Assembly (NCBI RefSeq): GCF_900167905.1
Contig: NZ_FUYZ01000011.1
Coordinates: 57,179 to 121,178, forward strand
Source of the DNA: Soonwooa buanensis
GTDB lineage: Bacteria; Bacteroidota; Bacteroidia; Flavobacteriales; Weeksellaceae
Direction of reading: 5' to 3'
Length of the DNA: 64,000 nt
Shown: positions 34,044 through 43,323 of the stretch, in pieces
Layout of the letters: each line of letters starts with the position of its first letter
Position numbering within the stretch: the stretch's first letter is position 1
The notes under the pieces: model-generated
The model's input: the letters and a program-made list of their open reading frames with translations, nothing else
What the model was told of the DNA's origin: nothing
Databases searched by the model: none
Made by a program: the position numbers and the translations under genes

Positions 34044-35429
34044 ATGTCAAAATTCAACTTAAAAAAATCAATTTTCGGAACAGGAAAAATTGCAGGCGAA
34101 ACCACTGCAAAAGCTGGAAAATATACAGATTACGAGTTATTAAGACGTGTAACGCTTGCCAATCTTTTATTTGAATCTAATTACTATCAACCTGCCGACG
34201 AAATTATGACGCAGATTGAAAATTTGTGTTCAAAAGTTTCGGGTGAGCAAATTGTAGAATTGGCTTTGGAATGTCGTTTTGAGCAAAAATTGCGACATAC
34301 ACCGCTTTGGTTATTGATTTTAGCGAATGAAATTCACGATACGCCTGTGAAAGACGCGATTGCGAAAATTTCGAATCGACCAGATATGACCATGGATCTT
34401 TTGCAAATGTTGAAGGTGAGAAATGGTTCTTACAAAATGTCGAAATCCGTGAAAAAAGGCTTGGCTAAAGCGTTTGACAACTATGATGAATATCAAATTT
34501 CAAAATATAAAAAAAGCAATTTAGACTTATCTTTAGTTGATGTTGTGAATTTGGTTCACCCAAAACCGACGGCAAAAAATGAAGCGGCTTTAAAAGCTTT
34601 AGTTAATGATGAATTAAAACCTGCAAACACGTGGGAAGTTGCTTTGTCACAAGGTTCAGGCAAAAAAGAAACCTTCGAAAGAATGATTTCTGAAAAAAGT
34701 TTGGGTTCTTTGGCTATTTTACGAAATCTTAGAAATATGATTGAAGCTGATCTTTCTCGAAAAGATATTCAAAATGCGATTTCTCAAGTGAACAGTGGCT
34801 GGTTGACGCCGTTAAACTTTTTGGCTGCGCAAAGAAATGCACCAGAATTTACTTCAGATATTGATAAAGCGATGAAAAACTGTTTTTCTCAGGAGAAAAT
34901 CTCGGGAACAACCATTCTTGCTATTGATGTTTCGGGAAGTATGGGCGGAATTACAAGTTCTAATTCTAAATTTTCGAGAATGGATTTGGCTTTTGCGATG
35001 GCAGCCGTAGGAACTTATGTTTTTGAAGACTTAATCTTGGTTTTCACCGCAGGGAGCGATGCAGAACGTAAAGGTGCACATCTCGTTTGGAAAAACGGTT
35101 ATGGACTTGGACTTTTCGATCATTTCAATGATATTTTCGGGAAATTAGGCGGCGGTGGAATTTTCACCTACCAACTTTGCGAATGGTTGAAAAACGAAGG
35201 TTACGCAAAAGATGCGGATCGATTGGTGGTTATTTCTGATAGCCAAGATATCGACGCACATTATGGTTCGGCAAAAATTCCTGACACAAAACCGTATCAA
35301 TCGTCGTATATCATTGATATTTCGTCGCACACCCATGGAATAAAAACCAATCATTGGACCGCGGAAATCAACGGCTGGAGTGATAAAGTTTTTCAATACA
35401 TTCGTGCGTTGGAAAAGGGTTTGGATTAA
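34044..35429 (+). CDS. rsr: TROVE domain protein (Ro60/Rsr orthologue)
   Basis: 461 residues from the ATG at 34044 (MSKFNLKKSIFGTG). Residues about 15-280 form the TROVE HEAT-like ring (ELLRRVTLANLLFESNYYQPADE) that clamps Y RNA and misfolded RNA ends; residues 285-461 are a vWA domain whose MIDAS is intact (AIDVSGSMGG, Asp295-Ser297-Ser299). Bacterial Ro works with Y RNA and PNPase in RNA degradation and stress survival; pnp lies 7 kb away in this window. The frame is open back to 33879 but that part overlaps the Y RNA, so the internal ATG is chosen. Followed by its own terminator; promoter shared with the rtcB operon. Confidence 0.94.
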   Translation: MSKFNLKKSIFGTGKIAGETTAKAGKYTDYELLRRVTLANLLFESNYYQPADEIMTQIENLCSKVSGEQIVELALECRFEQKLRHTPLWLLILANEIHDTPVKDAIAKISNRPDMTMDLLQMLKVRNGSYKMSKSVKKGLAKAFDNYDEYQISKYKKSNLDLSLVDVVNLVHPKPTAKNEAALKALVNDELKPANTWEVALSQGSGKKETFERMISEKSLGSLAILRNLRNMIEADLSRKDIQNAISQVNSGWLTPLNFLAAQRNAPEFTSDIDKAMKNCFSQEKISGTTILAIDVSGSMGGITSSNSKFSRMDLAFAMAAVGTYVFEDLILVFTAGSDAERKGAHLVWKNGYGLGLFDHFNDIFGKLGGGGIFTYQLCEWLKNEGYAKDADRLVVISDSQDIDAHYGSAKIPDTKPYQSSYIIDISSHTHGIKTNHWTAEINGWSDKVFQYIRALEKGLD

Positions 35430-35452
35430 TAATAAATTCTAGTATTATAATG

Positions 35453-35483
35453 AAATCCATCTCAATTTGAGGTGGATTTTTTT
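35453..35483 (+). terminator. Intrinsic terminator of the TROVE gene
   Basis: Thirteen-base arms AAATCCATCTCAA / TTGAGGTGGATTT with one G-U pair, followed by T7. Confidence 0.9.
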
Positions 35484-35826
35484 ATTTCTTCTTTGCTTTC
35501 TTGGCTATTTTATTATATTCCAAACTAATCTTCATCCAATAGTCAAAGTCGCCAACTTTTCGAAAACCTTCTGGTTCAACATAACAAAATCCGTCCATTT
35601 TTTTCCCCTTCATAATCATTGGTAAAAAGCCAACTTTAGCGGAAACTTCGTCCTCCAAATTCGGATTGTAACGCAGCATTAAATTTCCTCCACTTACATT
35701 GACACACATTTTATCATCAACCAGAAAAGCCAAACCTCCAAACATTTTCTTTTCTGTAATGTTTAGATTTGGGATTTTCGCTAGATATTCACGAACGCGA
35801 TCTGCAAGCTCAATATTGTATGGCAT
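35482..35826 (-). CDS. TfoX N-terminal domain family protein
   Basis: 114 residues, a stand-alone TfoX/Sxy N-terminal domain. The motif ITEKKMFGGLAFLVDDKMCVNV is diagnostic, followed by LMLRYNP and MKGKKMDGFCYVEPEGF. In gamma-proteobacteria the longer Sxy/TfoX protein promotes competence gene expression; the single-domain versions widespread in Bacteroidota have no known role. A Lys-rich tail ends the protein. Confidence 0.9.
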   Translation of the reverse strand: MPYNIELADRVREYLAKIPNLNITEKKMFGGLAFLVDDKMCVNVSGGNLMLRYNPNLEDEVSAKVGFLPMIMKGKKMDGFCYVEPEGFRKVGDFDYWMKISLEYNKIAKKAKKK

Positions 35827-35846
35827 AGGATTTTCATTAAAGTAGT

Positions 35847-36515
35847 CTACGATTCCAAAATGGCAACAATCTCTTTGAAACCCTTTTGTTTCGCATGTTG
35901 TAGAGCGGTAATTCCATCTTTATCAGGAATCGATAAATCTGCTTTATTGTCTTTTAAAATCTGAATAATTTCTTGATATTTCTTGCTTCCATTTCCGAGA
36001 ACAACCGCTTCCATTAATGCTGTCCAACCCAATCGATTCACATGATTTATGGGAAAACCTTTTGTCGTCGCCAAAACCTTTACGGTTTCCACATGACCGC
36101 GTTCACAAGCTGGAATTAAAGCCGTTCCGTTGTATCGATTAAAAACATCGAATTTTGCACCATTTTCGAGGAATAATTTCACCAATTCGGTTTGTCCGCT
36201 CGCGCCTGCATATAGAAAAGCGCTATCTAAATTTTCGGCTTGTAGATTGACATCTGCTTTGTGAGAAACCAATAATTTCGCCATTTCGGTTTGTTGATTG
36301 AGCGTCGCAATTAGCAACAATGATTGTCCGTTTTTGTTTTGGGTATTGACATTTGCACCTTTTTCTAATGCAAATTTTACGGCTTCAATTTTATTATTTT
36401 GAACTAAATTAACGATATCGGATTGTTGCATAACATTTTCTATTTGAGAATTTTTAAAATTTGATGAGCAAGCATTAACACTTGCGAAAGAGAGAAGGAA
36501 AAGTAAGGTTTTCAT
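35847..36515 (-). CDS. Ankyrin-repeat lipoprotein
   Basis: From the ATG at 36515 (222 residues) the N-terminus is a lipoprotein signal, KTLLFLLSFASVNACSS with Cys16; a longer frame to 36575 would hide it. About five ankyrin repeats follow: VKFALEKGANVNTQNKNGQS, MAKLLVSHKADVN, VKLFLENGAKFDVFNRYNGT, VNRLGWTALMEAV, and IPDKDGITALQHAKQKGF. A protein-binding scaffold anchored in the envelope; partner unknown. Confidence 0.88.
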   Translation of the reverse strand: MKTLLFLLSFASVNACSSNFKNSQIENVMQQSDIVNLVQNNKIEAVKFALEKGANVNTQNKNGQSLLLIATLNQQTEMAKLLVSHKADVNLQAENLDSAFLYAGASGQTELVKLFLENGAKFDVFNRYNGTALIPACERGHVETVKVLATTKGFPINHVNRLGWTALMEAVVLGNGSKKYQEIIQILKDNKADLSIPDKDGITALQHAKQKGFKEIVAILES

Positions 36516-36562
36516 AGACTCTGTTTTAAAAACTAAATTATTCCGAAGATACGGAAAACCAA

Positions 36563-36589
36563 AAAACCACCCCAAATTGAGGTGGTTTT
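36563..36589. terminator. Hairpin terminator, bidirectional
   Basis: AAAACCACC / GGTGGTTTT with inner CAA/TTG. Ends the minus-strand six-gene operon 36612-40687; the stem resembles that of the pnp terminator at 40797. Confidence 0.8.
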
Positions 36590-36611
36590 GTATTTTAAGT
36601 TGTTGGGATAT

Positions 36612-37171
36612 TTATTTCTTTTTAGATTTTCTCCAATCCCAAGGTGCAATTGGGTTTGGTTCACTCCAAATTCCAATTTTATTGTTTTGAGCTTCAACTT
36701 CTAATTGTGCATAATTTTCGTCATTAGAGTATTTTTTAAAATGCCAACCCAAACCATTTTTCACCAATTCTTTATTCAAAATTTTTCCATTTGGAAGAAG
36801 CACTTCGGCAATTAATCTTTTGTTTCTGTCATATTTTTTCTTTCCGTCATATTTTTTCTTTCCGTTAAAAATAAGTGAAACATTAGTACCGAAACATAAA
36901 TCAGACGCAAATTGTTTTACCTTGCTCCCGAATGCTTGCTTTTTTTCGGGACAATCGATAAGCTCCAATCTTACAGTTTGCTCTGTTCCATCCATTAGTA
37001 GAATGATAGTATCACCATCTTTTACTCCTATTACTTTATAAGTTGCATCTTCAGATGAAATTAATTTTTCATTTTCAAGCTGTAATTTTTGTTTTCCAAA
37101 ATCTTTGCTTTCAGGATGTGTGCAACTGAAAAATAAAAAAAAAATGGAATAAGGATTTTTATTTTAGGCAT
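36612..37171 (-). CDS. Thermonuclease (SNase)-like lipoprotein, frameshifted at a poly-T tract
   Basis: The nuclease-like domain is in the frame 36612-37100: VKDGDTIILLMDG, VRLELIDCPEKK, FGSKVKQFA, a RLIAEVLLPNG strand and ELVKNGLGWHF, the staphylococcal-nuclease pattern. That frame has no ATG with a signal; the natural start is ATG at 37171, in another frame, reading MPKIKILIPFFF. Ten T in a row (coding strand; 37135-37144) separate them; one extra T would give a continuous lipoprotein, with FFSCTHPE carrying the lipid Cys. So this is a sequencing error, a phase-variable switch, or a young pseudogene. The domain also holds an in-frame 18-bp tandem duplication (KKKYDG twice, 36828-36863). The start overlaps the upstream gene by eight bases. 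Confidence 0.75.
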
Positions 37172-37463
37172 TTTTGTTTTTATGATTTCCAAATAAAGTG
37201 AGCACTAAAAATACTGCAACAATAAAATCTACGAAATTCCAAATGGTTCTACCTAAAGCAATTTTAAAAAATGGCTGAAACAATATTGCTAGTAAAATAT
37301 AAACAATCATTAATGTTTCGTTCTTATTATTCTTCGCATCATAAGCTAGAAATGCAAATCCCGTTAAAGCGAGAAATCTTACCAATTCATAATATCCATA
37401 AGGCATTTTCGCTAAACATAATATGAAAAGGATAGATAATACAATTTTAATAATTTTTTCCAT
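37164..37463 (-). CDS. Small membrane protein (DUF6804-like)
   Basis: 99 residues with four hydrophobic segments. The pattern AKMPYGYYELVRFLALTGFAFLAYDA and ILFQPFFKIALGRTIWNFVDFIVA is that of the DUF6804 small membrane proteins; role unknown. Its start overlaps the preceding lipoprotein stop by one base and its end overlaps the nuclease start by eight, so it is embedded in the operon. Confidence 0.78.
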   Translation of the reverse strand: MEKIIKIVLSILFILCLAKMPYGYYELVRFLALTGFAFLAYDAKNNKNETLMIVYILLAILFQPFFKIALGRTIWNFVDFIVAVFLVLTLFGNHKNKNA

Positions 37464-38083
37464 TATAATGCTTCATCTGGATTACTTGGTCTAGTGCTAA
37501 AATTGCCATTTTGTTGCAAAATAAGCTCATATTCTAAAACATTATTATAAAGTGATTGTTCATCATCTTTACCAAAACTTTCATCGGCTAAAAAACCACC
37601 TTTAATTTCTCCATTTTTCATTTCTTTTTCAGGATCCCAACCTTTTCCATAATAGAAAAATGCTTGATAATTCCCATTAGGAAAAGAAAAAGTGTAGGAA
37701 TCTCCTTTTTGGATATATGCATGTCGGACTACTTTCTCATTTTGCTTAATTGTAACCAACACATCTGAATTATTCGGTGTTTTCACTTTAATTTGTGAGC
37801 ATCCATTGCTATTGCAGCTAGAATTTTTACCATAGTATTCTGAATATGGTGTCGCACCTGTTGGCAAAGAATTATTAAAATAGGGATTTTCTTCAACTAT
37901 GGGTTCTTCGTAAGTTGCAAATTCTTGTGTTTGCGGAGTTTTAGCTAAATTAATAGCTGAATAATCTGTTGCCGCAATAGCTGTGGAATCTGCAATTGAA
38001 TACGTGTTGGTGCTTTCACTCTTCGCACAAGATACAAATAGAGAGAGTGCCGATAGTGATATTATTAGTTTTTGAGTTTTCAT
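37463..38083 (-). CDS. Hypothetical lipoprotein
   Basis: 206 residues with lipoprotein signal KLIISLSALSLFVSCAKS (Cys19). A linker rich in Ser/Thr/Ala is followed by a domain with NSSCNSNGCSQIKVKTPNNSDVLVTIKQNEKVVRHAYIQKGDSYTFSFPNGNYQAFFYYGKGWDPEK-type strands, which reads like a beta-sandwich (described in parts: Cys pair near residue 92-97, TIKQNEKVVRHAYI, YGKGWDPEKEM). Function unknown. Three bases separate it from the vWA-like lipoprotein gene upstream. Confidence 0.75.
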   Translation of the reverse strand: MKTQKLIISLSALSLFVSCAKSESTNTYSIADSTAIAATDYSAINLAKTPQTQEFATYEEPIVEENPYFNNSLPTGATPYSEYYGKNSSCNSNGCSQIKVKTPNNSDVLVTIKQNEKVVRHAYIQKGDSYTFSFPNGNYQAFFYYGKGWDPEKEMKNGEIKGGFLADESFGKDDEQSLYNNVLEYELILQQNGNFSTRPSNPDEAL

Positions 38084-38086
38084 GGT

Positions 38087-38995
38087 TTAATTATTTAAGA
38101 ATTTTTCAATTCTAGATTTTGTATTGACTGGTAAATCCGAATTGTAAATTTCATATTTTTTCACTCCCATTTCGTCAAACCATTTGGATAAATAAGCTTT
38201 AACAATATCTTCGTCTTTTAGACTGTTTTTCTCTGGATTAACCTCTAAAACCAATATTTCCAAATTTTGTAAATCTTTTGTTGATGTGATGAAACCATAA
38301 TCGCCAGCATCAAATTTCTGTTTCCAGTTATTTGTTCTAAACCCGTTTTGTGTAATACTCTCTGGTGTTAAATAGGTGGTTCTATTTTTATCATTTGATT
38401 TGGAATCTTTGTGATATAAGTATCCGTCTGTTATAATAACCAGAATATTTCTATAATCAGGGTTATCAGAAATTGCGTAATCTATAACATCGTTTTTGAA
38501 AAAACGCCAAACGTCTGAACCAATATAATTTTTTTGAGATAGCGTTAATTTATAAATCTCTGCAAGGTTTCCAGAGAATTTTTGATCAATTGTCGTAAAG
38601 ACGTTCTTTTTTTCTTGTGGCTTCATTTTAGACAAATCAATGTTTATTTCTGAAGCGATTTTATTAATATTTTGATCGCTGGGTTGCGGACTAAAAATTA
38701 CTTTCATTTTTCCTTTTGCTTTATAGCCTCCTCTTTTTTCCATATCGTTTTTAAAATAATCTACAAAATCCTTAACAATGGCTTGATCACGTTCAAAATG
38801 CTCAGGTGCTTCGGGATATTTTGTGGGTTCGATACGGTCAGAAAGGTCGAGAAGAAAGGTGATATTCAATTGCTTTTCAGTATTATTGACATTTTTATCA
38901 TCATTTTTTTGAGTGGCTGTTTCCTCTTTTTTGCCACATTGTATTAAAAGCAATGCACATATAAGGAGACTAAAAACTGTAATTATATTTTTCAT
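38087..38995 (-). CDS. vWA-like lipoprotein
   Basis: 302 residues with lipoprotein signal (LLICALLLIQCGKK, Cys20). The mature part begins with LNITFLLDLSDRIEPTKY, a DxSxx segment at the position of a vWA MIDAS, and later ILVIITDGYLY, the second conserved strand with Asp. The canonical DxSxS is DLSDR here, so metal binding may differ. Probably a surface- or periplasm-facing adhesion or sensing domain. Two bases separate it from the coiled-coil membrane-protein gene; both likely act together. Confidence 0.75.
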   Translation of the reverse strand: MKNIITVFSLLICALLLIQCGKKEETATQKNDDKNVNNTEKQLNITFLLDLSDRIEPTKYPEAPEHFERDQAIVKDFVDYFKNDMEKRGGYKAKGKMKVIFSPQPSDQNINKIASEINIDLSKMKPQEKKNVFTTIDQKFSGNLAEIYKLTLSQKNYIGSDVWRFFKNDVIDYAISDNPDYRNILVIITDGYLYHKDSKSNDKNRTTYLTPESITQNGFRTNNWKQKFDAGDYGFITSTKDLQNLEILVLEVNPEKNSLKDEDIVKAYLSKWFDEMGVKKYEIYNSDLPVNTKSRIEKFLNN

Positions 38996-38997
38996 TA

Positions 38998-40278
38998 TTA
39001 AGCGATTTGAGGTTCGGTATTTATTTTTTCGTTGTTTACAAAGTCTTTAGCAACGATATGAATTGAATCTATGTGATTTTGAGCTATTAGATTGGCGGAC
39101 ATCCAATGCCCCCAACCAGAAACAAACTCAAAAATACTTTTTTCATATCCTTCCCAATTAATAATTATGGTATTTCCGTTGATAATGTTTTCAAAATTTT
39201 TGGATTCTATTTTTAAAGAATCAATTTCTTTTGTAATTGAATCTATTGTATTCTGATTTTTTAAAATATCATCTTCATATAACTTTATTTCGGTCTCTCT
39301 TGCTTTTATAGCTTGCTTTACAACATCTAGTTTATCATAAGATTCCATTACAAAATCAAATACAAATCCCCAAATAAGATATACCACAAAACCCGCAAAA
39401 ATGATTAACCAAAAACTAACAGATTGAAACGCTAATGAAACGGAATAATCTGGCATATCATGAAATGAACCTTCTTTTTTGATGTTATAGATTTTTTCTG
39501 TAATCTCATACGCAAGTATGAAGTCGAAAATAAATGTGACTACGATGAGTCCAAATATTTTGAAATAATTTTTAAAATTTTTCTTCTCTTGAAATTTATG
39601 AATCAAGTAACCTAATCCTAAGAAAACAAATGGGATTGTAAGTATCAATATTAATTCAGTAATACCTTCCTGAAAAGCTACTTCAATTGCTTTTGGATCA
39701 AATATTGAACTTGCCGTACCTAAATTAGTATCAATTGTAAATTGTTTGAAAAATGCAGAATAACTTGCGGAACTATAAAAAATAAAAAGGTAAATGGTTA
39801 ACGCAAAAAGTATTAAAATACCAATTATCAACCCTACTTTTCCCAATTTGTCTTTGAGTAATTCTTCAGGATTTTCTTTAATTCTGATAATCTCTTTTTT
39901 TAAGTTCTCAATTTTCTCTTTAAAAAGAGAAATTTTGTTATCCTTTATTTGTAGAATTTCATTTTCTTTTGAGGAAATTTGCATTTCTCTCTTTGAAAGC
40001 TCATTTTGGGCATCATTAATTGCTTTTTTAGTTTCATTTTCATTTTCTAAAGCCTGTTTACGAAAATGCTGTCTTACTAAATTTAGCATTCCTATAAATG
40101 GAATTTCCCTTCCTTTGTGATTACCTGCTGATTCAAACCCCCAATCTTGATAAGTAATTTTACTCGGTTCAATATTAAATTCGGTCTGTTTGTTTATCTC
40201 TGCTGTTGCATCGTTGAAATTGTTGGAGCTAGATCTTAAATTAGTATTTACTAATTCTTTTAGTTTTGTAAGTGTCAT
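38998..40278 (-). CDS. Coiled-coil membrane protein, four TM helices
   Basis: 426 residues, no family recognised. An N-terminal soluble part (1-70), a Glu/Lys-rich coiled coil (75-140), four hydrophobic helices (about 147-167, 208-225, 240-256, 288-310), a second coiled coil (320-370), and a C-terminal soluble tail. TM followed by coiled coil on both sides suggests a mechanosensing or scaffold role (inference). It lies between TerB-like and vWA-like genes in a tight operon (gaps of four and two bases). Confidence 0.72.
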   Translation of the reverse strand: MTLTKLKELVNTNLRSSSNNFNDATAEINKQTEFNIEPSKITYQDWGFESAGNHKGREIPFIGMLNLVRQHFRKQALENENETKKAINDAQNELSKREMQISSKENEILQIKDNKISLFKEKIENLKKEIIRIKENPEELLKDKLGKVGLIIGILILFALTIYLFIFYSSASYSAFFKQFTIDTNLGTASSIFDPKAIEVAFQEGITELILILTIPFVFLGLGYLIHKFQEKKNFKNYFKIFGLIVVTFIFDFILAYEITEKIYNIKKEGSFHDMPDYSVSLAFQSVSFWLIIFAGFVVYLIWGFVFDFVMESYDKLDVVKQAIKARETEIKLYEDDILKNQNTIDSITKEIDSLKIESKNFENIINGNTIIINWEGYEKSIFEFVSGWGHWMSANLIAQNHIDSIHIVAKDFVNNEKINTEPQIA

Positions 40279-40282
40279 AGAT

Positions 40283-40687
40283 TTAGTTTATTAAAGATTC
40301 TAATTCATCTTCTATGCTTTCGGTTGGAAGATTTTTCGCTGCCAAGCTAACTAGCCATTCAAATAGTTCTGTGCTTTCATCTGTTTTAAAACTATAACTA
40401 CTACAAAGTTTTAAAAAGATTTTTCTTTCATCGTCATCAATTTTTCCGTCAGCTAAAATTACCCGTGTGAAGTCGTACAATAATTTAATTTTCGATAAAA
40501 AATCTTCAGGAACATGTGTTTCAACATTTATTGGATTCGTAATGAAACTTTTAAATTCTTCTTCAGTAATTCCTTTCTCCGAGGCGATTTTTAGAATTAC
40601 ATCGAGTTCTTCCTTATCAAAAACACCGTCGCTCAGTGCAATAAGATATAGGTTTATAAAATGTTGCTTTAATTGATGTTTTTCCAT
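40283..40687 (-). CDS. TerB-like protein
   Basis: 134 residues from the ATG at 40687. All-helical with two acidic metal-binding-like loops, IALSDGVFDKEELDVI and VILADGKIDDDERKIFL, the paired D-G-x-x-x-x-E-x motif of TerB/DjlA-type domains, which bind metals at the membrane and occur in tellurite and phage-stress systems. First gene of the operon with the membrane coiled-coil protein and vWA-like lipoprotein, a combination reminiscent of Ter stress modules but without TerC/D/Z. Start at 40732 would add an unrelated 15 residues. Confidence 0.82.
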   Translation of the reverse strand: MEKHQLKQHFINLYLIALSDGVFDKEELDVILKIASEKGITEEEFKSFITNPINVETHVPEDFLSKIKLLYDFTRVILADGKIDDDERKIFLKLCSSYSFKTDESTELFEWLVSLAAKNLPTESIEDELESLIN

Positions 40688-40746
40688 AGAGATATTGTTT
40701 TGTAAGTTTACAAGCACGAAATTTACTTCCACAATATTTAATTACC

Positions 40747-40762
40747 TTACGGTTTTCCGTAA
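40747..40762. promoter_or_regulatory. 16-bp palindrome upstream of the TerB-like operon
   Basis: TTACGG-TTTT-CCGTAA, perfect dyad, 60 bases upstream of the TerB-like start at 40687. Possible operator for the six-gene operon. Confidence 0.45.
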
Positions 40763-40796
40763 ACTCAGCTTTTTTTTTGAAACTTTTTTAAACCAA

Positions 40797-40822
40797 AAAA
40801 CCACCGAAATCTCGGTGGTTTT
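40797..40822 (-). terminator. Intrinsic terminator of pnp
   Basis: AAAACCACCGA / TCGGTGGTTTT stem with T tract on the minus strand, 20 bases after the pnp stop. Confidence 0.88.
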
Positions 40823-40841
40823 GTATTTATGTTAAGCTCGA

Positions 40842-43031
40842 TTAAGCTTGTTCTGCTGGTTTGTCTCCTTCTGGTTTTGGAGCATCGCCTTCAGTTCTTG
40901 GCTTTTGTTCTGGCTTTGGAGGTCTTGGAAGAAGAACTTTTCTTGAAAGTTTCATTTTCTTACGATCATCGTAACCCATGAATTTCACTTCAACTTCGTC
41001 GCCTTCAGCATAAGGAACTTTATCCAAACGCTTCCATTCGATTTCTGAAATATGAAGAAGACCTTCTGTTCCTTTTGCAATAGCTACGAAAGCTCCGAAA
41101 TCCATTACTTTCACCACTTTTCCTTTGTAAACTTCACCTACAACTGGAACGAAAGTGATTTCGTTGATTTTCGCAACAGCCGCGTTGATTTTCTCTCTGT
41201 CAACACCAGAAATTTCGATACGACCGATTTCGCCAATTTCTTCAATTGCGATAACCGTATCCGTATCTTTTTGCATTTGCTGAATGATTTTTCCTCCAGG
41301 TCCGATTACCGCACCAATGAAGTCTTTAGGAATCTCCATCATCACCATTTTCGGAGCGTGAGGTTTCACGTCTGCATTAGGAACTGCGATTGTTTCTTTA
41401 ATTTTTCCTAAGATGTGTAATCTACCTTCTTTTGCTTGCATTAAGGCCTGCTCCATGATGTCCATAGAAAGACCTTGGATTTTAATATCCATTTGACAAG
41501 CTGTGATTCCGTCCGCAGTTCCAGTCACTTTAAAGTCCATATCACCCAAGTGATCTTCGTCTCCTAAGATGTCAGAAAGAACTGTGAATTTCCCTGATTT
41601 TTCATCAGTAATCAATCCCATTGCAATACCAGAAACTGGTTTTTTGATTTGAACCCCAGCATCCATCAAAGCCAATGTACCAGCACAAACTGTTGCCATT
41701 GATGATGAACCATTAGATTCTAAAATATCAGAAACCACACGGATTGTGTAAGGATTTTCTTCAGGAATCATGTTTGCTAAAGCTCTTTGAGCCAAGTTTC
41801 CGTGACCAACTTCTCTTCTTGAAGTTCCTCTTAATGGACGAGCTTCACCTGTTGAGAATGGTGGGAAATTATAATGTAAGAAGAATTTTTCGTCGTGGTT
41901 GGTAACAACGCTGTCTACCATGTTTGCATCTTTAACCGAACCTAAAGTTACCGCCGTTAAAGACTGAGTTTCACCTCTTGTGAAAATTGCAGAACCGTGC
42001 GCTCCTGGCAAATAATCGATTTCTGACCAGATTGGACGAATCGTTTGTGGGTCACGACCATCAAGACGAACTTTTTCGTTCAAAATCATTTGACGCATCG
42101 CTTCTTTTTCCACATCGTGGTAATAAACTTTTACGAAAGGCGTAACTCTCGCCAATTCCTCTTCGTCTGTATATTGAGCCAAGAAATCGTTAAGAACTGC
42201 TTTGAAGTTTTCACCTCTTTCTTCTTTAGCAGAAGGCGTTTTAGCAACTTCATAAACTTTATCGTAAGTTTCTTTCCACACTTTTTCACGAATTTCTTCG
42301 TCGTGAGTTTCGTGAGAATATTCTCTTTTTGGAGAAGAACCAGCTACTTTTGCAGCCAATCTTTCTTGAGCTTCAATTTGATTGATGATTTCTTTGTGCG
42401 CAAATTGGATAGCTTCCAACATTTCTTGCTCAGAAATTTCTTTCATTTCTCCTTCTACCATTACGATAGAAGACTTTGTTGCTCCAACCATAATATCCAA
42501 TTCAGCGTTTGCTAAATCTTCATATTTCGGGTTGATTGCTAATTTTCCGTCCAATTTTACAACTCTAACTTCAGACATTGGTCCGTTGAAAGGAATATCT
42601 GTAATCGCGATCGCTGCAGAAGCCGCTAAACCTGCTAAATCGTCAGGAATTGTTTGTCCATCATAAGAAATTAGGGAAATCATTACCTGAACTTCTGCGT
42701 GGAAATCTTCAGGGAATAAAGGTCTCAAAACTCTGTCAACCAAACGCATCGTCAAGATTTCTTGATCCGATGGTCTTGCTTCTCTACGGAAGAAGTTTCC
42801 AGGGATTTTTCCACCTGCGTAGAATTTTTCTCTGTAATCTACTGTTAAAGGCAAAAAGTCAACGCCAGGGTTGGCTTCTTTATTGGCTACAACGGTTGCA
42901 AGAAGCATTGTTCCGCCCAATTTTACAACAACAGAACCATCGGCTTGTTTCGCCAATTTTCCTGTTTCAAGCGTAATTTCTCTTCCGTCTGCAAGAGTAA
43001 TCAGCTCAGTGATTGCTTGTGGTGCACTCAT
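40842..43031 (-). CDS. pnp: Polyribonucleotide nucleotidyltransferase (PNPase)
   Basis: 729 residues: two RNase PH-like domains, a helical linker, KH domain ([16 protein letters not shown], about 570-630) and S1 domain ([18 protein letters not shown], about 645-715), then an acidic-proline tail. [20 protein letters not shown] and [27 protein letters not shown] are diagnostic. It degrades RNA 3'-5' phosphorolytically and is the partner of Ro/Y RNA in bacteria where this has been studied, which is notable given the TROVE locus 5.4 kb away. No rpsO is adjacent. A -7 box TATCTTTG lies at 43098-43105. Confidence 0.97.
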   Translation of the reverse strand: MSAPQAITELITLADGREITLETGKLAKQADGSVVVKLGGTMLLATVVANKEANPGVDFLPLTVDYREKFYAGGKIPGNFFRREARPSDQEILTMRLVDRVLRPLFPEDFHAEVQVMISLISYDGQTIPDDLAGLAASAAIAITDIPFNGPMSEVRVVKLDGKLAINPKYEDLANAELDIMVGATKSSIVMVEGEMKEISEQEMLEAIQFAHKEIINQIEAQERLAAKVAGSSPKREYSHETHDEEIREKVWKETYDKVYEVAKTPSAKEERGENFKAVLNDFLAQYTDEEELARVTPFVKVYYHDVEKEAMRQMILNEKVRLDGRDPQTIRPIWSEIDYLPGAHGSAIFTRGETQSLTAVTLGSVKDANMVDSVVTNHDEKFFLHYNFPPFSTGEARPLRGTSRREVGHGNLAQRALANMIPEENPYTIRVVSDILESNGSSSMATVCAGTLALMDAGVQIKKPVSGIAMGLITDEKSGKFTVLSDILGDEDHLGDMDFKVTGTADGITACQMDIKIQGLSMDIMEQALMQAKEGRLHILGKIKETIAVPNADVKPHAPKMVMMEIPKDFIGAVIGPGGKIIQQMQKDTDTVIAIEEIGEIGRIEISGVDREKINAAVAKINEITFVPVVGEVYKGKVVKVMDFGAFVAIAKGTEGLLHISEIEWKRLDKVPYAEGDEVEVKFMGYDDRKKMKLSRKVLLPRPPKPEQKPRTEGDAPKPEGDKPAEQA

Positions 43032-43097
43032 AAAAAATGTCTTTTGTACTCCGTATTGAGTACGTTAAATTATTTAAACTCTTTAAATTTTCGTGGG

Positions 43098-43105
43098 CAA
43101 AGATA
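43098..43105 (-). promoter_or_regulatory. -7 box of pnp
   Basis: TATCTTTG on the minus strand, 67 bases upstream of the pnp ATG. Exact TAnnTTTG consensus; no clear -33. Confidence 0.55.
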
Positions 43106-43323
43106 CGGAATTTGGGCGGAAGTTGATTGGTTTTACTTTGTAGTATTTGGTGTTTGGTATTTAATGGAGTTTAAGCTTTTAAAAAATAGAATTTGCTTGC
43201 AAAAATTTGTTCATAAATAAATTTATTAGTTTGATTTTCAGCATTAAGCTATATTTTAGTACTGTTTTTTAATTTCGGTGTAACAAGTTGGTGGTTCTGG
43301 TTGTCTTATTGAAAAAACAAATC

